Source: Chloroflexota bacterium | Lineage (GTDB): Bacteria > Chloroflexota > Anaerolineae > Aggregatilineales > Aggregatilineaceae | Assembly (NCBI GenBank): GCA_012729765.1 | Contig: JAAYCM010000071.1 | Coordinates: 1 to 37,208, forward strand | DNA length: 37,208 nt | Direction of reading: 5' to 3' | Shown here: piece after piece, positions 7,580 through 16,523 of the stretch | Numbering within the stretch: the first letter of the stretch is position 1 | Layout of the letters: every line of letters begins with the position of its first letter | The notes under the pieces: model-generated | What the model saw: the letters and a program-made list of their open reading frames with translations, nothing else | Databases searched by the model: none | What the model was told of the DNA's origin: nothing | Made by a program: the position numbers and the translations under genes

Positions 7580-8935
7580 ATGAAGCCCTTACAAAAAAAT
7601 CTAATGCATATCGCAGCCTTCACACTTGTTTTGGTCATGATGCTGATCAGCTTACCCGCGCCTGATGGCACGCTGGCCCAGGGTGGCCAGGATATGGGCG
7701 TCGAGCTGAACGCGGACGTCTCCGGTGATGTCGAGTTCTGGCACTTCTGGGGATCGCCGGTGCGCCGTACTGCCGTGCGCCGGATTGTCGCCATGTGCGA
7801 ACAGGCCCTGCCCAACATCAACGTGGAAGAAGTGTTCAAGCCTTTCGGCGACATCTGGACCGCCAACATCGCGGCAGTGGCCGCGGGATCGGGAATGCCG
7901 GATGTGATCGTCGAGGACCGCCCGCAGCTTCCGCGCATCGCGGCAGACGGCATCGAGCAGAACTTGCAGCCCCTCATCGAGCAGGACGGCTTCGACTCGG
8001 CGCGTTTCTGGCCCTTCACCTGGGAGCAGACGCTCTATGAAGGTGAATCCTACGGTATCCCGTTCGAAACCGATGTGCGCGTGCTGTTCTACAACAAGAC
8101 GCTGTTCGAACAGGCTGGCCTCGATCCGGATGATCCGCCCGAAACCTGGGAAGAACTGTGGGCCTATGCCGACCAGTTGGACAGGCAGAACGAGGATGGC
8201 AGCTATGACCGGATCGCCTTCTTCCCGCTAATCGGTAATGTCGGCCCGGACCTGTGGGCGCAGACGAACGGCCATATCTGGGTACAGGATGGCCGGCCCG
8301 TGCTCGATGATCCCGCAGTCGCGGAGACGCTCGACTGGATCCGGCAGTGGATCGAGCGCTACGGCGGCTGGGAAGCCATCCAGGAGTTCCGCGCCCAATT
8401 CGCCGCCCCGCCCAACGATCACTTCATGTCGGGCAAGGTAGCGATGTTCGTAGACATCGGCGGCTATAACTCGATCCTGAGCTTCTACCGGCCCAGTGTC
8501 ACACTGGACGACGGTAGCCAGACCGGGATACAGTGGGGTGCTGCACCGATCCCCTACAACGTCCAGCCCTCGTCAGTCAGCGGCGGCTTTGCGCTCTCGA
8601 TCCCAACCGGGGCTGAGAATCCAGAAGCGGCCTGGGAGTTCATCAAGTGCGCCACCAGCCCGGCAGCCCAGGTTTCGTGGGCACGTGACACCTATGCCAT
8701 GCCCAGCGATCAGCAGGCGGCCCAGGACCCGATCCTGATGGCCGATCCGGTGTGGGAGTTCTTCGTCCAGGCGATGGAAACCAGCACGAGTGGTGAGTTC
8801 GTTTCTGGCTATTCCAACTGGAAAGAGCAGCTCGACCAGCGCTATGATGCGGTCTGGCAGGGCGACACGGACCCCGCCGAGGCACTGCAAGATGCGCAGG
8901 CTGCGGTAGACGAAACAATTGAAGCGAACCAGTAA
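7580..8935 (+). CDS. Carbohydrate ABC transporter solute-binding protein
   Basis: This 451-residue family 1 extracellular solute-binding protein delivers a sugar or oligosaccharide to the permeases encoded next. The start is fixed by AAGGAGGAGGG (7567-7577) just before the ATG at 7580. An N-terminal signal (MKPLQKNLMHIAAFTLVLVM) runs to about residue 35, with probable cleavage near TLAQG; no lipobox Cys is evident. Family features include VEFWHFWGSP, VIVEDRPQLPRIAADG, YGIPFETDVRVLFYNKTLF and MSGKVAMFVDIGGY. The permease genes downstream each contain a stop codon, so this intact gene may be an orphan. The GH43 remnant upstream hints at plant oligosaccharides. No ATPase gene is present, so a shared MsmX/MalK-type subunit would be needed. 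Confidence 0.88.
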   Translation: MKPLQKNLMHIAAFTLVLVMMLISLPAPDGTLAQGGQDMGVELNADVSGDVEFWHFWGSPVRRTAVRRIVAMCEQALPNINVEEVFKPFGDIWTANIAAVAAGSGMPDVIVEDRPQLPRIAADGIEQNLQPLIEQDGFDSARFWPFTWEQTLYEGESYGIPFETDVRVLFYNKTLFEQAGLDPDDPPETWEELWAYADQLDRQNEDGSYDRIAFFPLIGNVGPDLWAQTNGHIWVQDGRPVLDDPAVAETLDWIRQWIERYGGWEAIQEFRAQFAAPPNDHFMSGKVAMFVDIGGYNSILSFYRPSVTLDDGSQTGIQWGAAPIPYNVQPSSVSGGFALSIPTGAENPEAAWEFIKCATSPAAQVSWARDTYAMPSDQQAAQDPILMADPVWEFFVQAMETSTSGEFVSGYSNWKEQLDQRYDAVWQGDTDPAEALQDAQAAVDETIEANQ

Positions 8936-8964
8936 TCGAGATCAGGATGTGTTAGCGGCCCTGG

Positions 8965-9000
8965 AGAGGCGGGAAGCGGGGGAACCTGCTCCTCGCCTCT
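8965..9000 (+). terminator. Hairpin between binding-protein and permease genes
   Basis: AGAGGCG/CGCCTCT form a perfect 7-base-pair outer stem, followed by TCTGTTATT. It lies 30 bases after the binding-protein stop and 34 before the permease start. It could act as a partial terminator or an mRNA 3' stabiliser, giving more binding protein than permease. Confidence 0.45.
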
Positions 9001-9033
9001 TCTGTTATTCAACGCAGATGCAGGAAAACCATC

Positions 9034-10020
9034 ATGGCAGAAACGACGAAGATAGGCATAGGGCTTGAGCGTGGAGTTTTGGGGCAAGCCGGCGCGCGAT
9101 CGCGGCTGCGCCTCTCGCTGTCCACCCGTGAGGCGATCAACGGCTGGCTGTTTGCCATGCCCTGGATCGTTGGCTTCCTGGTGTTTACTGCCGGGCCGAT
9201 GCTGTTCTCGCTGTACGTGAGCTTCACGCGTTACAACATCATCCGCGAGCCGAGGTGGGTTGGGCTGCAAAATTACACCAACATCTTCACCAACGACCCT
9301 TAGTTCTGGAAGGCGATGGAGAACACGTTCTGGATGGTGGCGATCAAGACACCGATCGTGATCATCGTGTCGCTGGGGATCGCGATGCTGCTGAATATGG
9401 ACCTGAGCGGGCGACGCCTGTTCACCGCGATCATCTACCTGCCGACGATCCTCGGCGGGGTGGCGGCGGTGTTTCTGTGGCGCTGGATTCTCGCGCCGGA
9501 TGGCTTGTTTAACCGGGGTCTGGAATTGATCGGGATCGATGGGCCGGCGTGGTTTGCCGTGCCCCAATGGACCAAGCCGGGCATGGTGATCATGGGGACG
9601 TGGTGGATCGGCACGAACGTGCTGATCTTCCTGGCCGGGCTGAAAGGTATCCCCAAACAGCTCTATGAGGCAGCGGCGATTGATGGCGCGTCAAGCCTTG
9701 GCAAAACACGCTTCATCACCCTGCCGATGCTCTCTCCAACGATTCTGTTCCAGATCATCACCAGCCTGATCGCCACGTTCCAGATTTTCACAACGGCGTT
9801 CATTATCGCCGGGCCGGATGCCAACCGGGGTGGGCCAGGCCAATCGCTGCTGTTCTACGTGTTTTACCTGTATAACCGGGCGTTTGGCAAGGTCGGGCCG
9901 CTGGGCCTGCAAATGGGCTGTGCCTCGGCTCTGGCGTGGATTCTGTTCGCTATCATCCTGGCGGTTACCCTGTTCCAGCTCTGGCTGGCCCGGCGCTGGG
10001 TGTACTACGAGACAAACTGA
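9034..10020 (+). pseudogene. Sugar ABC permease (MalF-like) with in-frame TAG
   Basis: The frame encodes a complete MalF-type permease of about 328 codons interrupted once by TAG at 9301-9303 (codon 90). Upstream it reads WVGLQNYTNIFTNDP and downstream FWKAMENTFWMV in the same frame, so a single substitution would restore it. The stop is in the loop after the first membrane span. The remaining protein looks sound: several further spans and the EAA motif YEAAAIDGASSLGKTRF that contacts the ATPase. Re-initiation at the ATG at 9316 is conceivable and would give a protein lacking the first span. It could be a recent pseudogene, a sequencing error or a readthrough gene. The next permease has the same kind of lesion. 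Confidence 0.75.
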
Positions 10021-10056
10021 TCGCCATCACGGCACCCGTCATCGAAGGAGCATGGT

Positions 10057-10950
10057 ATGTCTGCATCCAATTTTCCCCTGCTGCGCGACCTGCCCTGGCA
10101 GCGTATCGTGCCGCGCCTGATAGCGTGGTTGCTGCTGGCAACGCTCGCACTGCTGTTCCTCATTCCGCTGCTGTGGATGCTCTCGACCTCGCTTAAGGAG
10201 CCGTCGGATCTGGTCGGCTTCAAGTGGATTCCATCGCGGCTGGCCTGGGAAAACTACGAGTATGCATTCAGCTTCGGGCTGTGAGAGCAGTGGGCCAAAA
10301 ACTCGCTGATTATCACTTTGGTGGGTGTGGCGGGGACGGTGCTGTCGTCGTCACTGGTCGCCTATTCGTTCGCGCGGCTGCGCTGGCCGGGGCGGAACAT
10401 CCTGTTCGGGGTGGTGCTGGCGACGATGATGCTGCCCGGCGTGGTCACGCTGATCCCGCAGTTTATCCTGTTCTCGAAGCTCCCGGCGTTTGGCTTCCAG
10501 GACTCGAAAACGTGGATCAACACCTTCCTGCCGCTGACCGTGCCGACCTTTGCCGGTAATGCGTTCTATATCTTTCTGCTGCGCCAGTTTATGCGCGGCA
10601 TCCCGATGGAGCTGTCCGAGGCGGCCAAGATCGATGGCGCATCGGAGCTGCGCATCTGGTGGAGCGTGATCCTGCCGCTGTCCAAGCCGGTCCTGGCGAC
10701 GATCGCCATCTTCACGTTCCAGGCGTCCTGGCAAGACTTCCTCGGCCCGCTGCTCTACCCGCAAAGCGAGGACCTCTACACCTTGCAGCTAGGACTGCGC
10801 CAGTTCGAGTTTGCCGCCGGTGGCACACCCGCCTGGAACTGGATCATGGCGGTAACTCTGGTCGTGCTGCTGCCCGTCCTGGTGATCTACGTGCTGTTTC
10901 AGCACCATTTCGTGCAGGGGATTACGATCACTAACTTCGTCGATAAATAG
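10057..10950 (+). pseudogene. Sugar ABC permease (MalG-like) with in-frame TGA
   Basis: The frame encodes a MalG-type permease of about 297 codons with one TGA at 10282-10284 (codon 76). The frame reads NYEYAFSFGL, stop, EQWAKNSLIITLVG. A Trp (TGG) at this place would be natural. AAGGAG precedes the ATG at 10057. The rest is intact: RQFMRGIPMELSEAAKIDGA carries the EAA loop, followed by the final spans and a usual end (FVQGITITNF). No good re-initiation codon follows the stop before the next membrane span. TGA ends neighbouring genes normally, so a changed genetic code is not an explanation. Confidence 0.75.
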
Positions 10951-10989
10951 CGGCACGATGGCATGCGGAGATGATGCTCGCTCAAGAAA

Positions 10990-11031
10990 ACCCATCAGCT
11001 AGCCTATGCATAAATCCCCCATGTGACCGAT
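10990..11031 (+). promoter_or_regulatory. 24-bp tandem element (copy 1)
   Basis: Two 18-base units spaced 24 bases apart: ACCCAT-CAGCTA-GCCTAT (10990-11007) and ATCCCC-CATGTG-ACCGAT (11014-11031). It follows the consensus ATCCCC-CANNTA-GCC[T/G]AT shared with 16335, 20176 and 29890. A TA-rich hexamer lies about 30 bases downstream, and the GlsB-like gene starts at 11147. It looks like an activator site replacing a -35 region; the regulator is unknown. Confidence 0.55.
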
Positions 11032-11146
11032 ACAACTATAGACGTTTTTGGTTTACTATTAGTAGTAATCTGCAGCACATGCTGGAGTGATCCAGCGGTC
11101 CGTTGAAGCCAGAAGGCACTTTGCCAGCCCAATAGGAGTGAGCCAA

Positions 11147-11419
11147 ATGGACATTGGAAATATCATCGCCTGGATTATCGTCGGGGCCATCGCAGGGTGG
11201 CTAGCCAGCCTGGTCATGGGAACTAATCGCCGTCAAAGCCTGCTCGAAGATATCGTGGTCGGTATCATCGGCGGTTTCATCGGCGGCCTGGTTCTCGGCC
11301 TGCTCGACATCGGGGGTGATGTCAGCGGGTTGAACATTGCCAGCATCGTCGTGGCCTTTATCGGCGCGGTTGTGCTTCTGCTGATCTTGAAGGCGGTACG
11401 TGGCACAGCACAAGTCTGA
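11147..11419 (+). CDS. GlsB/YeaQ/YmgE family membrane protein
   Basis: This 90-residue protein consists of three hydrophobic segments: IIAWIIVGAIAGWLASLVMG, a Gly-rich DIVVGIIGGFIGGLVLGLLD and IASIVVAFIGAVVLLLILKAV. The first and second carry the Gly patterns AGWLAS and GIIGGFIGG typical of the transglycosylase-associated (GlsB/YeaQ) stress family. The ATG at 11147 was chosen because AGGAGTGAG lies just upstream, while the longer frame starting at 11087 has no such site. Members are often induced by stress but their biochemical role is not known. The upstream tandem element at 10990 is its likely control site, and a strong hairpin follows at 11447. Confidence 0.83.
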   Translation: MDIGNIIAWIIVGAIAGWLASLVMGTNRRQSLLEDIVVGIIGGFIGGLVLGLLDIGGDVSGLNIASIVVAFIGAVVLLLILKAVRGTAQV

Positions 11420-11446
11420 GCCTCCGTTTGAATGATGGTTATTATG

Positions 11447-11488
11447 GCGGCAGGCTTCTCCCGTACTATGCGGGTCGAAGCCTGCCGC
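11447..11488 (+). terminator. Long perfect hairpin after the GlsB-like gene
   Basis: GCGGCAGGCTTC pairs perfectly with GAAGCCTGCCGC over 12 base pairs, and the loop contains a further CCCG/CGGG pair. Only a short TTT follows. It is probably the terminator of the 11147 gene, 28 bases after its stop. Confidence 0.65.
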
Positions 11489-11515
11489 TTTGCTACGAGG
11501 TCGTGGAGTAGGGAT

Positions 11516-11731
11516 ATGATCCTGAAGCGGGGATTGGCGTTATTGGTTATGGTAGATGGTACGCTCACAGCGCTGAGCGGCAAGAGCTTTCTGCGCTGGC
11601 TGCGTGCCCTGCTTCCCGACCAGATCGACCCTATGGTAAACTGGTTTATCGGCTGGCCTAGTTTGCTGCTGCGCATGGGGGCTACTGTACAGGCCGTTGT
11701 CGGGTTGATGCTGCTGCTGCGCGCACGCTAA
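11516..11731 (+). CDS. Small hydrophobic protein, unknown
   Basis: This 71-residue protein begins MILKRGLALLVMVDGTLTAL. The ATG at 11516 follows GGAGTAGGG, which supports this start over longer in-frame alternatives. Two hydrophobic stretches (about residues 5-20 and 48-69) flank a more polar middle with LLPDQIDPMVNWFIGWP. It is probably a small inner-membrane protein. I do not recognise a family, and no function can be deduced from its position between a GlsB-like gene and a kinase gene. Confidence 0.5.
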   Translation: MILKRGLALLVMVDGTLTALSGKSFLRWLRALLPDQIDPMVNWFIGWPSLLLRMGATVQAVVGLMLLLRAR

Positions 11732-11844
11732 CGCCTCGATCCGGCCCTTTCCCGCCGCCGGTTTCTGGCCCCGGCATTGGGCTAAACGTTTGCGAGCGCA
11801 GCGGTAGGTTGTGTGGGCGGCTACTTGAGGGCGGTGCGGGGCCG

Positions 11845-13905
11845 ATGGTCAAAAGCGCGACTGGTATCAATGGGCCGGATCTTTCCGGGCAGGTGTTGGG
11901 CGTCTATGAGCTTCAGGCCCTGATTGGGGCCGGGGGTATGGGGACCGTCTACCGGGCCTACCAGCCTTCGATGAAGCGCGAAGTGGCGATCAAGGTCCTG
12001 CCGCCGAGCCTGGCCCTGTCGCCGGAATACCTCGAACGATTCAACCGCGAAGCCGAGATCATCGCGCGGCTGGAACACCCCCATATTGTCCCGGTTTACG
12101 ATTACGGCACCGAAAACGGCTTTACCTTCGTTGCGATGCGCCTGATCCCCGGCGGATCGCTCGCGCAGCGCATGAAGCGCTACGGTATCCCCTCACTCAG
12201 CGAGACGCGTGATCTGTATCAGCAGCTTGCCAGCGCGCTCGACTACGCCCACCGCCAGAGTGTGATTCACCGCGATGTGAAGCCGGGGAACGTGCTGGTC
12301 GATTACGAAGGCAACGCCTATCTTGCCGACTTCGGGATCGCCAAGCTGGTCGGCAGCACGGTTATGACGCAGGGCGCGGGCATCGGCACCGCAGCCTATA
12401 TCGCGCCCGAAGTCGCGCTCGGCAAACCGTTCGACGGGCGGGCCGATGTGTACGCGCTGGGCGTGATGCTGTTTGGCCTGCTGACTGGTCGCCCGCCCTA
12501 TCAGGCCGACTCGAAGGATGCCCTGATTTACCAGCACATTCACGAGCCAATTCCGTTGCCGCGTCAGCACAAACCGTCGCTGCCTGAAAGGCTGGATGCC
12601 GTGATCACGCGCGCGATGGCGAAAGAGGCGGATCAACGCTATCCGACCTGCAAGGCGCTGGCCGACGATCTGGCTGCTGCGATCAACGACGCGCCGCCGG
12701 ACGAGCGCGAAGAATCGCCGACCGGGTTTTTCACGATGCCGCTGCCGCCATCGCCGGTGCCGGTACTGCGCTCGGTCGGCACCACACCGCTGATGTCCGC
12801 TGCGGCCCAGAATAATCGCGCCGGGCATTGGTCGCTGTGGCTGCTGGGCGTGCTGAGCGCGCTCACGCTGGGGGCGCTGGTGCTGGCCGCCTATCTGCTG
12901 CTGCGACCGGCTCCCGAGGACAATAACACCAGCGCTGGCAGCCAGGAAATCGATCTGTCCGCACGGGTCGAGTTCGCCATCCAATCGACCCGCCTGGTCG
13001 AAACGCAAACCGCCCTGCATGCGACTCAGACTGCTGTCAGCCTGGCTCCCGTATCAGACGAGGATGATGAGTCGGCGCTGATCACGGCTGCCGGGGTGGA
13101 TGCCGGGACGCCCAGCCCGGAGCCTTTGAGCGAGGAGGGAAGCCCTTCGCCCCTGGGTACGCTTCCGGCGGGTGCGGCCAATACGGAATGGACGCCGGTA
13201 GTGACGGATTTCAACGGGCAGTCGATGGTCCTGGTGCCGGGCGGCTGCACCGTGATCGGCAGTGAGGATGGCGAGCCGGACGAGCGGCCCACGCGCGAGG
13301 TCTGCCTGGACCCATTCTGGATCGGGCAAACGGAAGTCACCAACACGCAGTATGCCCTGTGCGTGGCTGCCGGGGAATGCCGTCCACCCACCGACCGGCG
13401 TTACTTCGATGATCCAGCCTATGCCGAGCACCCGGTCGTGTTCGTCTCGTGGGATGACGCCGCACACTATGCCGCCTGGCTCGGCGTGCAGCTCCCGACC
13501 GCGGCCCAGTGGGAATACGCGGCGCGCGGTCCGGCGGGCTGGCCCTATGCCTGGGGCGCGGATCAACCGTCGTGCGAGGCAGCGAATATCGCCGGGTGTG
13601 TGGGCGATACTGCGCCGGTCGGGCTGGAGAGACGACAGGCAGGCGCATCGTGGGTGCATGCGCTGGACATGATCGGTAACGTGCGTGAGTGGGTCGCGGA
13701 TTGGTACACCCCCGATTATTACGACGCCCTGGCTCCCGGCACGCACAACCCGCCCGGCCCGCCGGATGGAACCGTGCGGACGGTGCGCGGCGGCGCATGG
13801 GACAGCGAGGCGGGCCAGGTGCGGGCGAGTGATCGTGAAGGGGTTGGGCCGGATTACACCGACGCGACCCTCGGCTTTCGCATCGCGGCCCCCGGCGTCT
13901 CGTAA
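11845..13905 (+). CDS. Membrane Ser/Thr kinase with FGE-sulfatase-like domain
   Basis: This 686-residue protein has an N-terminal Hanks-type kinase (about 20-285): Gly loop GAGGMGTVYRA (28-38), Lys50 in VAIK, catalytic HRDVKPGN (142-149), DFG at 162-164 and APE at 187-189. All catalytic residues are present. A Pro-rich linker leads to one membrane span (about 331-354), then an extracytoplasmic low-complexity linker and a formylglycine-generating-enzyme-like domain (about 460-682) with MVLVPGG, EVTNTQYALC, PTAAQWEYAARG, GNVREWVADWY and LGFRIA. The Cys of the enzyme's usual GFRC motif is Ile here, so the outer domain is more likely a binding or sensor module than an active enzyme. The start at 11845 is the first ATG; a GTG at 11809 is possible. 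Confidence 0.87.
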   Translation: MVKSATGINGPDLSGQVLGVYELQALIGAGGMGTVYRAYQPSMKREVAIKVLPPSLALSPEYLERFNREAEIIARLEHPHIVPVYDYGTENGFTFVAMRLIPGGSLAQRMKRYGIPSLSETRDLYQQLASALDYAHRQSVIHRDVKPGNVLVDYEGNAYLADFGIAKLVGSTVMTQGAGIGTAAYIAPEVALGKPFDGRADVYALGVMLFGLLTGRPPYQADSKDALIYQHIHEPIPLPRQHKPSLPERLDAVITRAMAKEADQRYPTCKALADDLAAAINDAPPDEREESPTGFFTMPLPPSPVPVLRSVGTTPLMSAAAQNNRAGHWSLWLLGVLSALTLGALVLAAYLLLRPAPEDNNTSAGSQEIDLSARVEFAIQSTRLVETQTALHATQTAVSLAPVSDEDDESALITAAGVDAGTPSPEPLSEEGSPSPLGTLPAGAANTEWTPVVTDFNGQSMVLVPGGCTVIGSEDGEPDERPTREVCLDPFWIGQTEVTNTQYALCVAAGECRPPTDRRYFDDPAYAEHPVVFVSWDDAAHYAAWLGVQLPTAAQWEYAARGPAGWPYAWGADQPSCEAANIAGCVGDTAPVGLERRQAGASWVHALDMIGNVREWVADWYTPDYYDALAPGTHNPPGPPDGTVRTVRGGAWDSEAGQVRASDREGVGPDYTDATLGFRIAAPGVS

Positions 13906-14051
13906 CTCAGCCCTGAAGCATATCCGGTCTTTTTGCGGCCCTGTGTCGCGCGGACGCCTGCCGCCCAATACCCAGATATACCACAGGTAAGGTGGGATAC
14001 GCGGGATTTTGTGTGATGAATCGCGCAAGCTTTGCGCTGGGGGCGCGGCGG

Positions 14052-14966
14052 CTATTCGTCTTTGAGATCGGGCGTATACAGGTAATAATTGGCCGCCGAA
14101 GCCGCCATGCCGCCCTCGTGCACCGCTGTCGAAATCTGGTGGGCGTGCAGCCGCGTGACATCGCCTGCCGCGTAGACACCCGGCACCGTCGTCTTCTGCT
14201 CATTATCGACATGAATGAAGCCGTTTTCCGCCAGGGCGACGCCGACCTGCTCGGCCAGCTCGGTTTGAGGCGTCGAGCCGTGATGCGAGTACAGGTGATC
14301 AAGCTCCAGCCGTGATCCGCCGCGCAGGTGCAGCGCGCGCAGATAGCCGCCTTCGCCTTCGACCTGCTCGATCTTGTCACGAAAAACGGAGATGCGGGCG
14401 GCGGCCAGCCGCTCCATAAAGCGCTCGTCGATCAGATTGTCCTCGCTGTTGGTCAGCAGCGTAATGTGCGGGGTGAAGCGCTGCATCTGGAGCGCGACCG
14501 AAGCGGTGGCATTGACGTTGCCCGCGACGACCACGCGCTTACCCTTGCTGGCGTAGCCATCGCATGTGATGCACCAGAACATCGAGCGGCCCACGTACTC
14601 GTCCCAGCCCTCGAAGTGCGGATAGTGATCGATCACGCCGGTGCACAGGATCACGGCCCGGCCACACCACTCGTCGGACTGCCCGCTGGCGATAAATACC
14701 GGCCCCTCGCGCCGCAGCTTCTCGACCTTGTGCCTGAGAATCTCGACCTGGGGATACTCGGCCAACTGCTCATAGCCCAGGCGGCGCAGCTCGCGCGCCG
14801 GAATCCCGCCGGGGAAGCCCAGGTAGTTGTGCGTCACCTGGTGCCAGGTCGAGCGGCCCTGCCCGGCATCGAACAGGGCCACGTGACGGTCGTAACGCGC
14901 CAGGTAGAGCGCCGCCGACAGCCCGGCTGGGCCGCCGCCAATGACGAGCACTTCGTACTCCTGCAT
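14052..14966 (-). CDS. Thioredoxin reductase-like flavoprotein
   Basis: This 304-residue FAD/NAD(P) oxidoreductase starts MQEYEVLVIGGGPAGLSAAL, with the FAD-binding GGGPAG. The redox pair is in FWCITCDGY (CxxC), as in thioredoxin reductases, and the second FAD motif is TTVPGVYAAGDV near the end. The usual nucleotide-binding GGGxSA motif is replaced by VVVAGNVNATAS and the basic NADPH motif is absent, so the electron donor is uncertain. The start was set at 14966, after AGGGAGCAAGGGACC; an in-frame upstream start at 14993 is less supported. It lies 49 bases after the transaldolase gene and may share its transcript. Confidence 0.8.
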   Translation of the reverse strand: MQEYEVLVIGGGPAGLSAALYLARYDRHVALFDAGQGRSTWHQVTHNYLGFPGGIPARELRRLGYEQLAEYPQVEILRHKVEKLRREGPVFIASGQSDEWCGRAVILCTGVIDHYPHFEGWDEYVGRSMFWCITCDGYASKGKRVVVAGNVNATASVALQMQRFTPHITLLTNSEDNLIDERFMERLAAARISVFRDKIEQVEGEGGYLRALHLRGGSRLELDHLYSHHGSTPQTELAEQVGVALAENGFIHVDNEQKTTVPGVYAAGDVTRLHAHQISTAVHEGGMAASAANYYLYTPDLKDE

Positions 14967-15015
14967 GGTCCCTTGCTCCCTGCCGCCTGGCAAGTGCGGG
15001 GCGGATTAGCCCCGG

Positions 15016-16197
15016 TTAGCGGCTGCGCATAGCCGCCGCCTTCTGCTCGACATGCGCGATCAGCGAGTCGTAGGACTTCGCAAAGGCCGCGACGCCTTCC
15101 TGCTCAAGCTGTTGCGTGATGGCGTGATAGTCGATCCCCACCTCGTGCAGCGCGTCCAGAACGGCCTGGGCATCGTCCAGCCCTTCATCGAGCGTGCGGC
15201 GGATCGCGCCGTGATCCTGGAAGGCAGTCATCGTCGCCAGCGGCATCGTGTTGACCGTGTGGGGCCCGATCAGCTCCTCGACGTAGCGCACGTCGCGGTA
15301 TTCGGGATTCTTGGTGCTGGTGCTGGCCCACAGCGGGCGCTGAACTCGCGCCCCGGCGGCCTGAAGCTGCTCGAACCGCTCACCGCCGAAAATTTCCTGG
15401 AAGCGCGCATAGGCCAGCTTGGCGTTGGCGATGGCGGCCTTGCCTAACAGCCCACGCAGCTTCTCCTGCGTGGCCGGATGCGTCTCGGCCCGAATCTGCT
15501 CTTCCAGCAGCCTGTCTACCAGCGTATCGACCCGGCTCACGAAGAACGACGCGACCGACGCGATGTTGTCCAGGGACTCGTCGGCGACCTGCCGGGCTTC
15601 CAGCGCGCGAATGTAGGCCCACATGACTTCTTCGTGGCGGTCGATTGAGAACAGCAGCGTGATGTTGATGTTGAGTCCTTCGCTGAGAAGCTGCTCGATG
15701 GCGGGCAGACCTTCGGGTGTGCCCGGCACTTTCACCATCACATTAGGCCGGTCTACCGCCTGCCACAGCCGCCGGGCCTCGATCAGCGTCGCCTCGGTAT
15801 CGTAGGCCTGGCCGGGCGAAACCTCGATCGACACGAAGCCGTCCTGGCCGCCGGTGCTCTCATAGAGCGGCAGAAACAGATCGCAGGCGCCCTGGATATC
15901 CTGCACGGCCAGCGCTTCGAAAAGCTCCGGCCCGCCAAACGCCTGCTCGGCCAGCGTGCGGAGCTGCTGGTCATAGGCATCGCCCGCGCTGATCGCCTGC
16001 TCGAAGATGCTGGGGTTCGAGGTCACGCCGCGCACCCCGTCTTCCTGGATCAGCTTGTGCAGCTCGCCGTTGTGGATCATGTTGCGTGTGATGAAGTCGA
16101 GCCAGACACTCTGGCCTAGCGTGGCCAGCTCCGCCAGCGGTTGGCTGTGCGCGGTGGCTGGTGATTGACCGCGAGTTGTAGATGTGTTGTTTGCCAT
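15016..16197 (-). CDS. tal: Transaldolase
   Basis: This 393-residue transaldolase transfers a dihydroxyacetone unit between sugar phosphates in the non-oxidative pentose phosphate pathway. The Schiff-base Lys is 156 in NVMVKVPGTPEGL. The family's N-terminal GQSVWLDFITRNM, GVTSNPSIFEQAI and the later NINITLLFSIDRH and RPLWASTSTKNPEY are all present. The length fits the longer form (about 370-390 residues) seen in Actinobacteria and Chloroflexota rather than the roughly 320-residue enterobacterial form. AAGGG precedes the ATG by 10 bases. A flavoprotein gene follows on the same strand. Confidence 0.93.
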   Translation of the reverse strand: MANNTSTTRGQSPATAHSQPLAELATLGQSVWLDFITRNMIHNGELHKLIQEDGVRGVTSNPSIFEQAISAGDAYDQQLRTLAEQAFGGPELFEALAVQDIQGACDLFLPLYESTGGQDGFVSIEVSPGQAYDTEATLIEARRLWQAVDRPNVMVKVPGTPEGLPAIEQLLSEGLNINITLLFSIDRHEEVMWAYIRALEARQVADESLDNIASVASFFVSRVDTLVDRLLEEQIRAETHPATQEKLRGLLGKAAIANAKLAYARFQEIFGGERFEQLQAAGARVQRPLWASTSTKNPEYRDVRYVEELIGPHTVNTMPLATMTAFQDHGAIRRTLDEGLDDAQAVLDALHEVGIDYHAITQQLEQEGVAAFAKSYDSLIAHVEQKAAAMRSR

Positions 16198-16334
16198 ATA
16201 CCCGTTTCCCTTATTCTCAAGCCTGTACTGCGCAACCCCTCATTATACACCTGGCGACAGCCTCTCTTGCCCTCTAAGTTTTTAGCAAGATCAGCGCGCA
16301 GGGGGCCACCTGTCCCCCGCCTCAGGCGGCATAA

Positions 16335-16376
16335 ATCCGCCACCTAGCCCATAGAGAAATCACCCAGGTAGCCGAT
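16335..16376 (+). promoter_or_regulatory. 24-bp tandem element (copy 2)
   Basis: Units ATCCGC-CACCTA-GCCCAT (16335-16352) and ATCACC-CAGGTA-GCCGAT (16359-16376), exactly 24 bases apart as in the other copies. A TATGTC hexamer follows at 16407. The DUF2231 gene starts at 16524 on the same strand. The intergenic region 16198-16523 also holds the divergent promoter of tal; nothing else was recognised in it. Confidence 0.55.
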
Positions 16377-16523
16377 GCCCTTACCCCATAAATAGCTTAC
16401 CTTCTGTATGTCTTTGGTGGTTAACTCGATCGATGCGCTGCATGGCCGCGCTATAAGCGACGGCTGCCCCAGGTCTGACGCGCTGCACCGGATCGAGTTG
16501 TCCTCAGGTAGGCAGGAGCAGCC

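Noticed and set aside
9301..10284. Altered genetic code (TGA or TAG as amino acid) to explain the permease stops
   Set aside because: TGA and TAG end other intact genes in the window at the expected places, so a code change does not fit.
13054..14028. A 324-codon open frame on the minus strand
   Set aside because: It covers the FGE-like domain of the kinase on the opposite strand, which has strong motifs; the minus frame has none.
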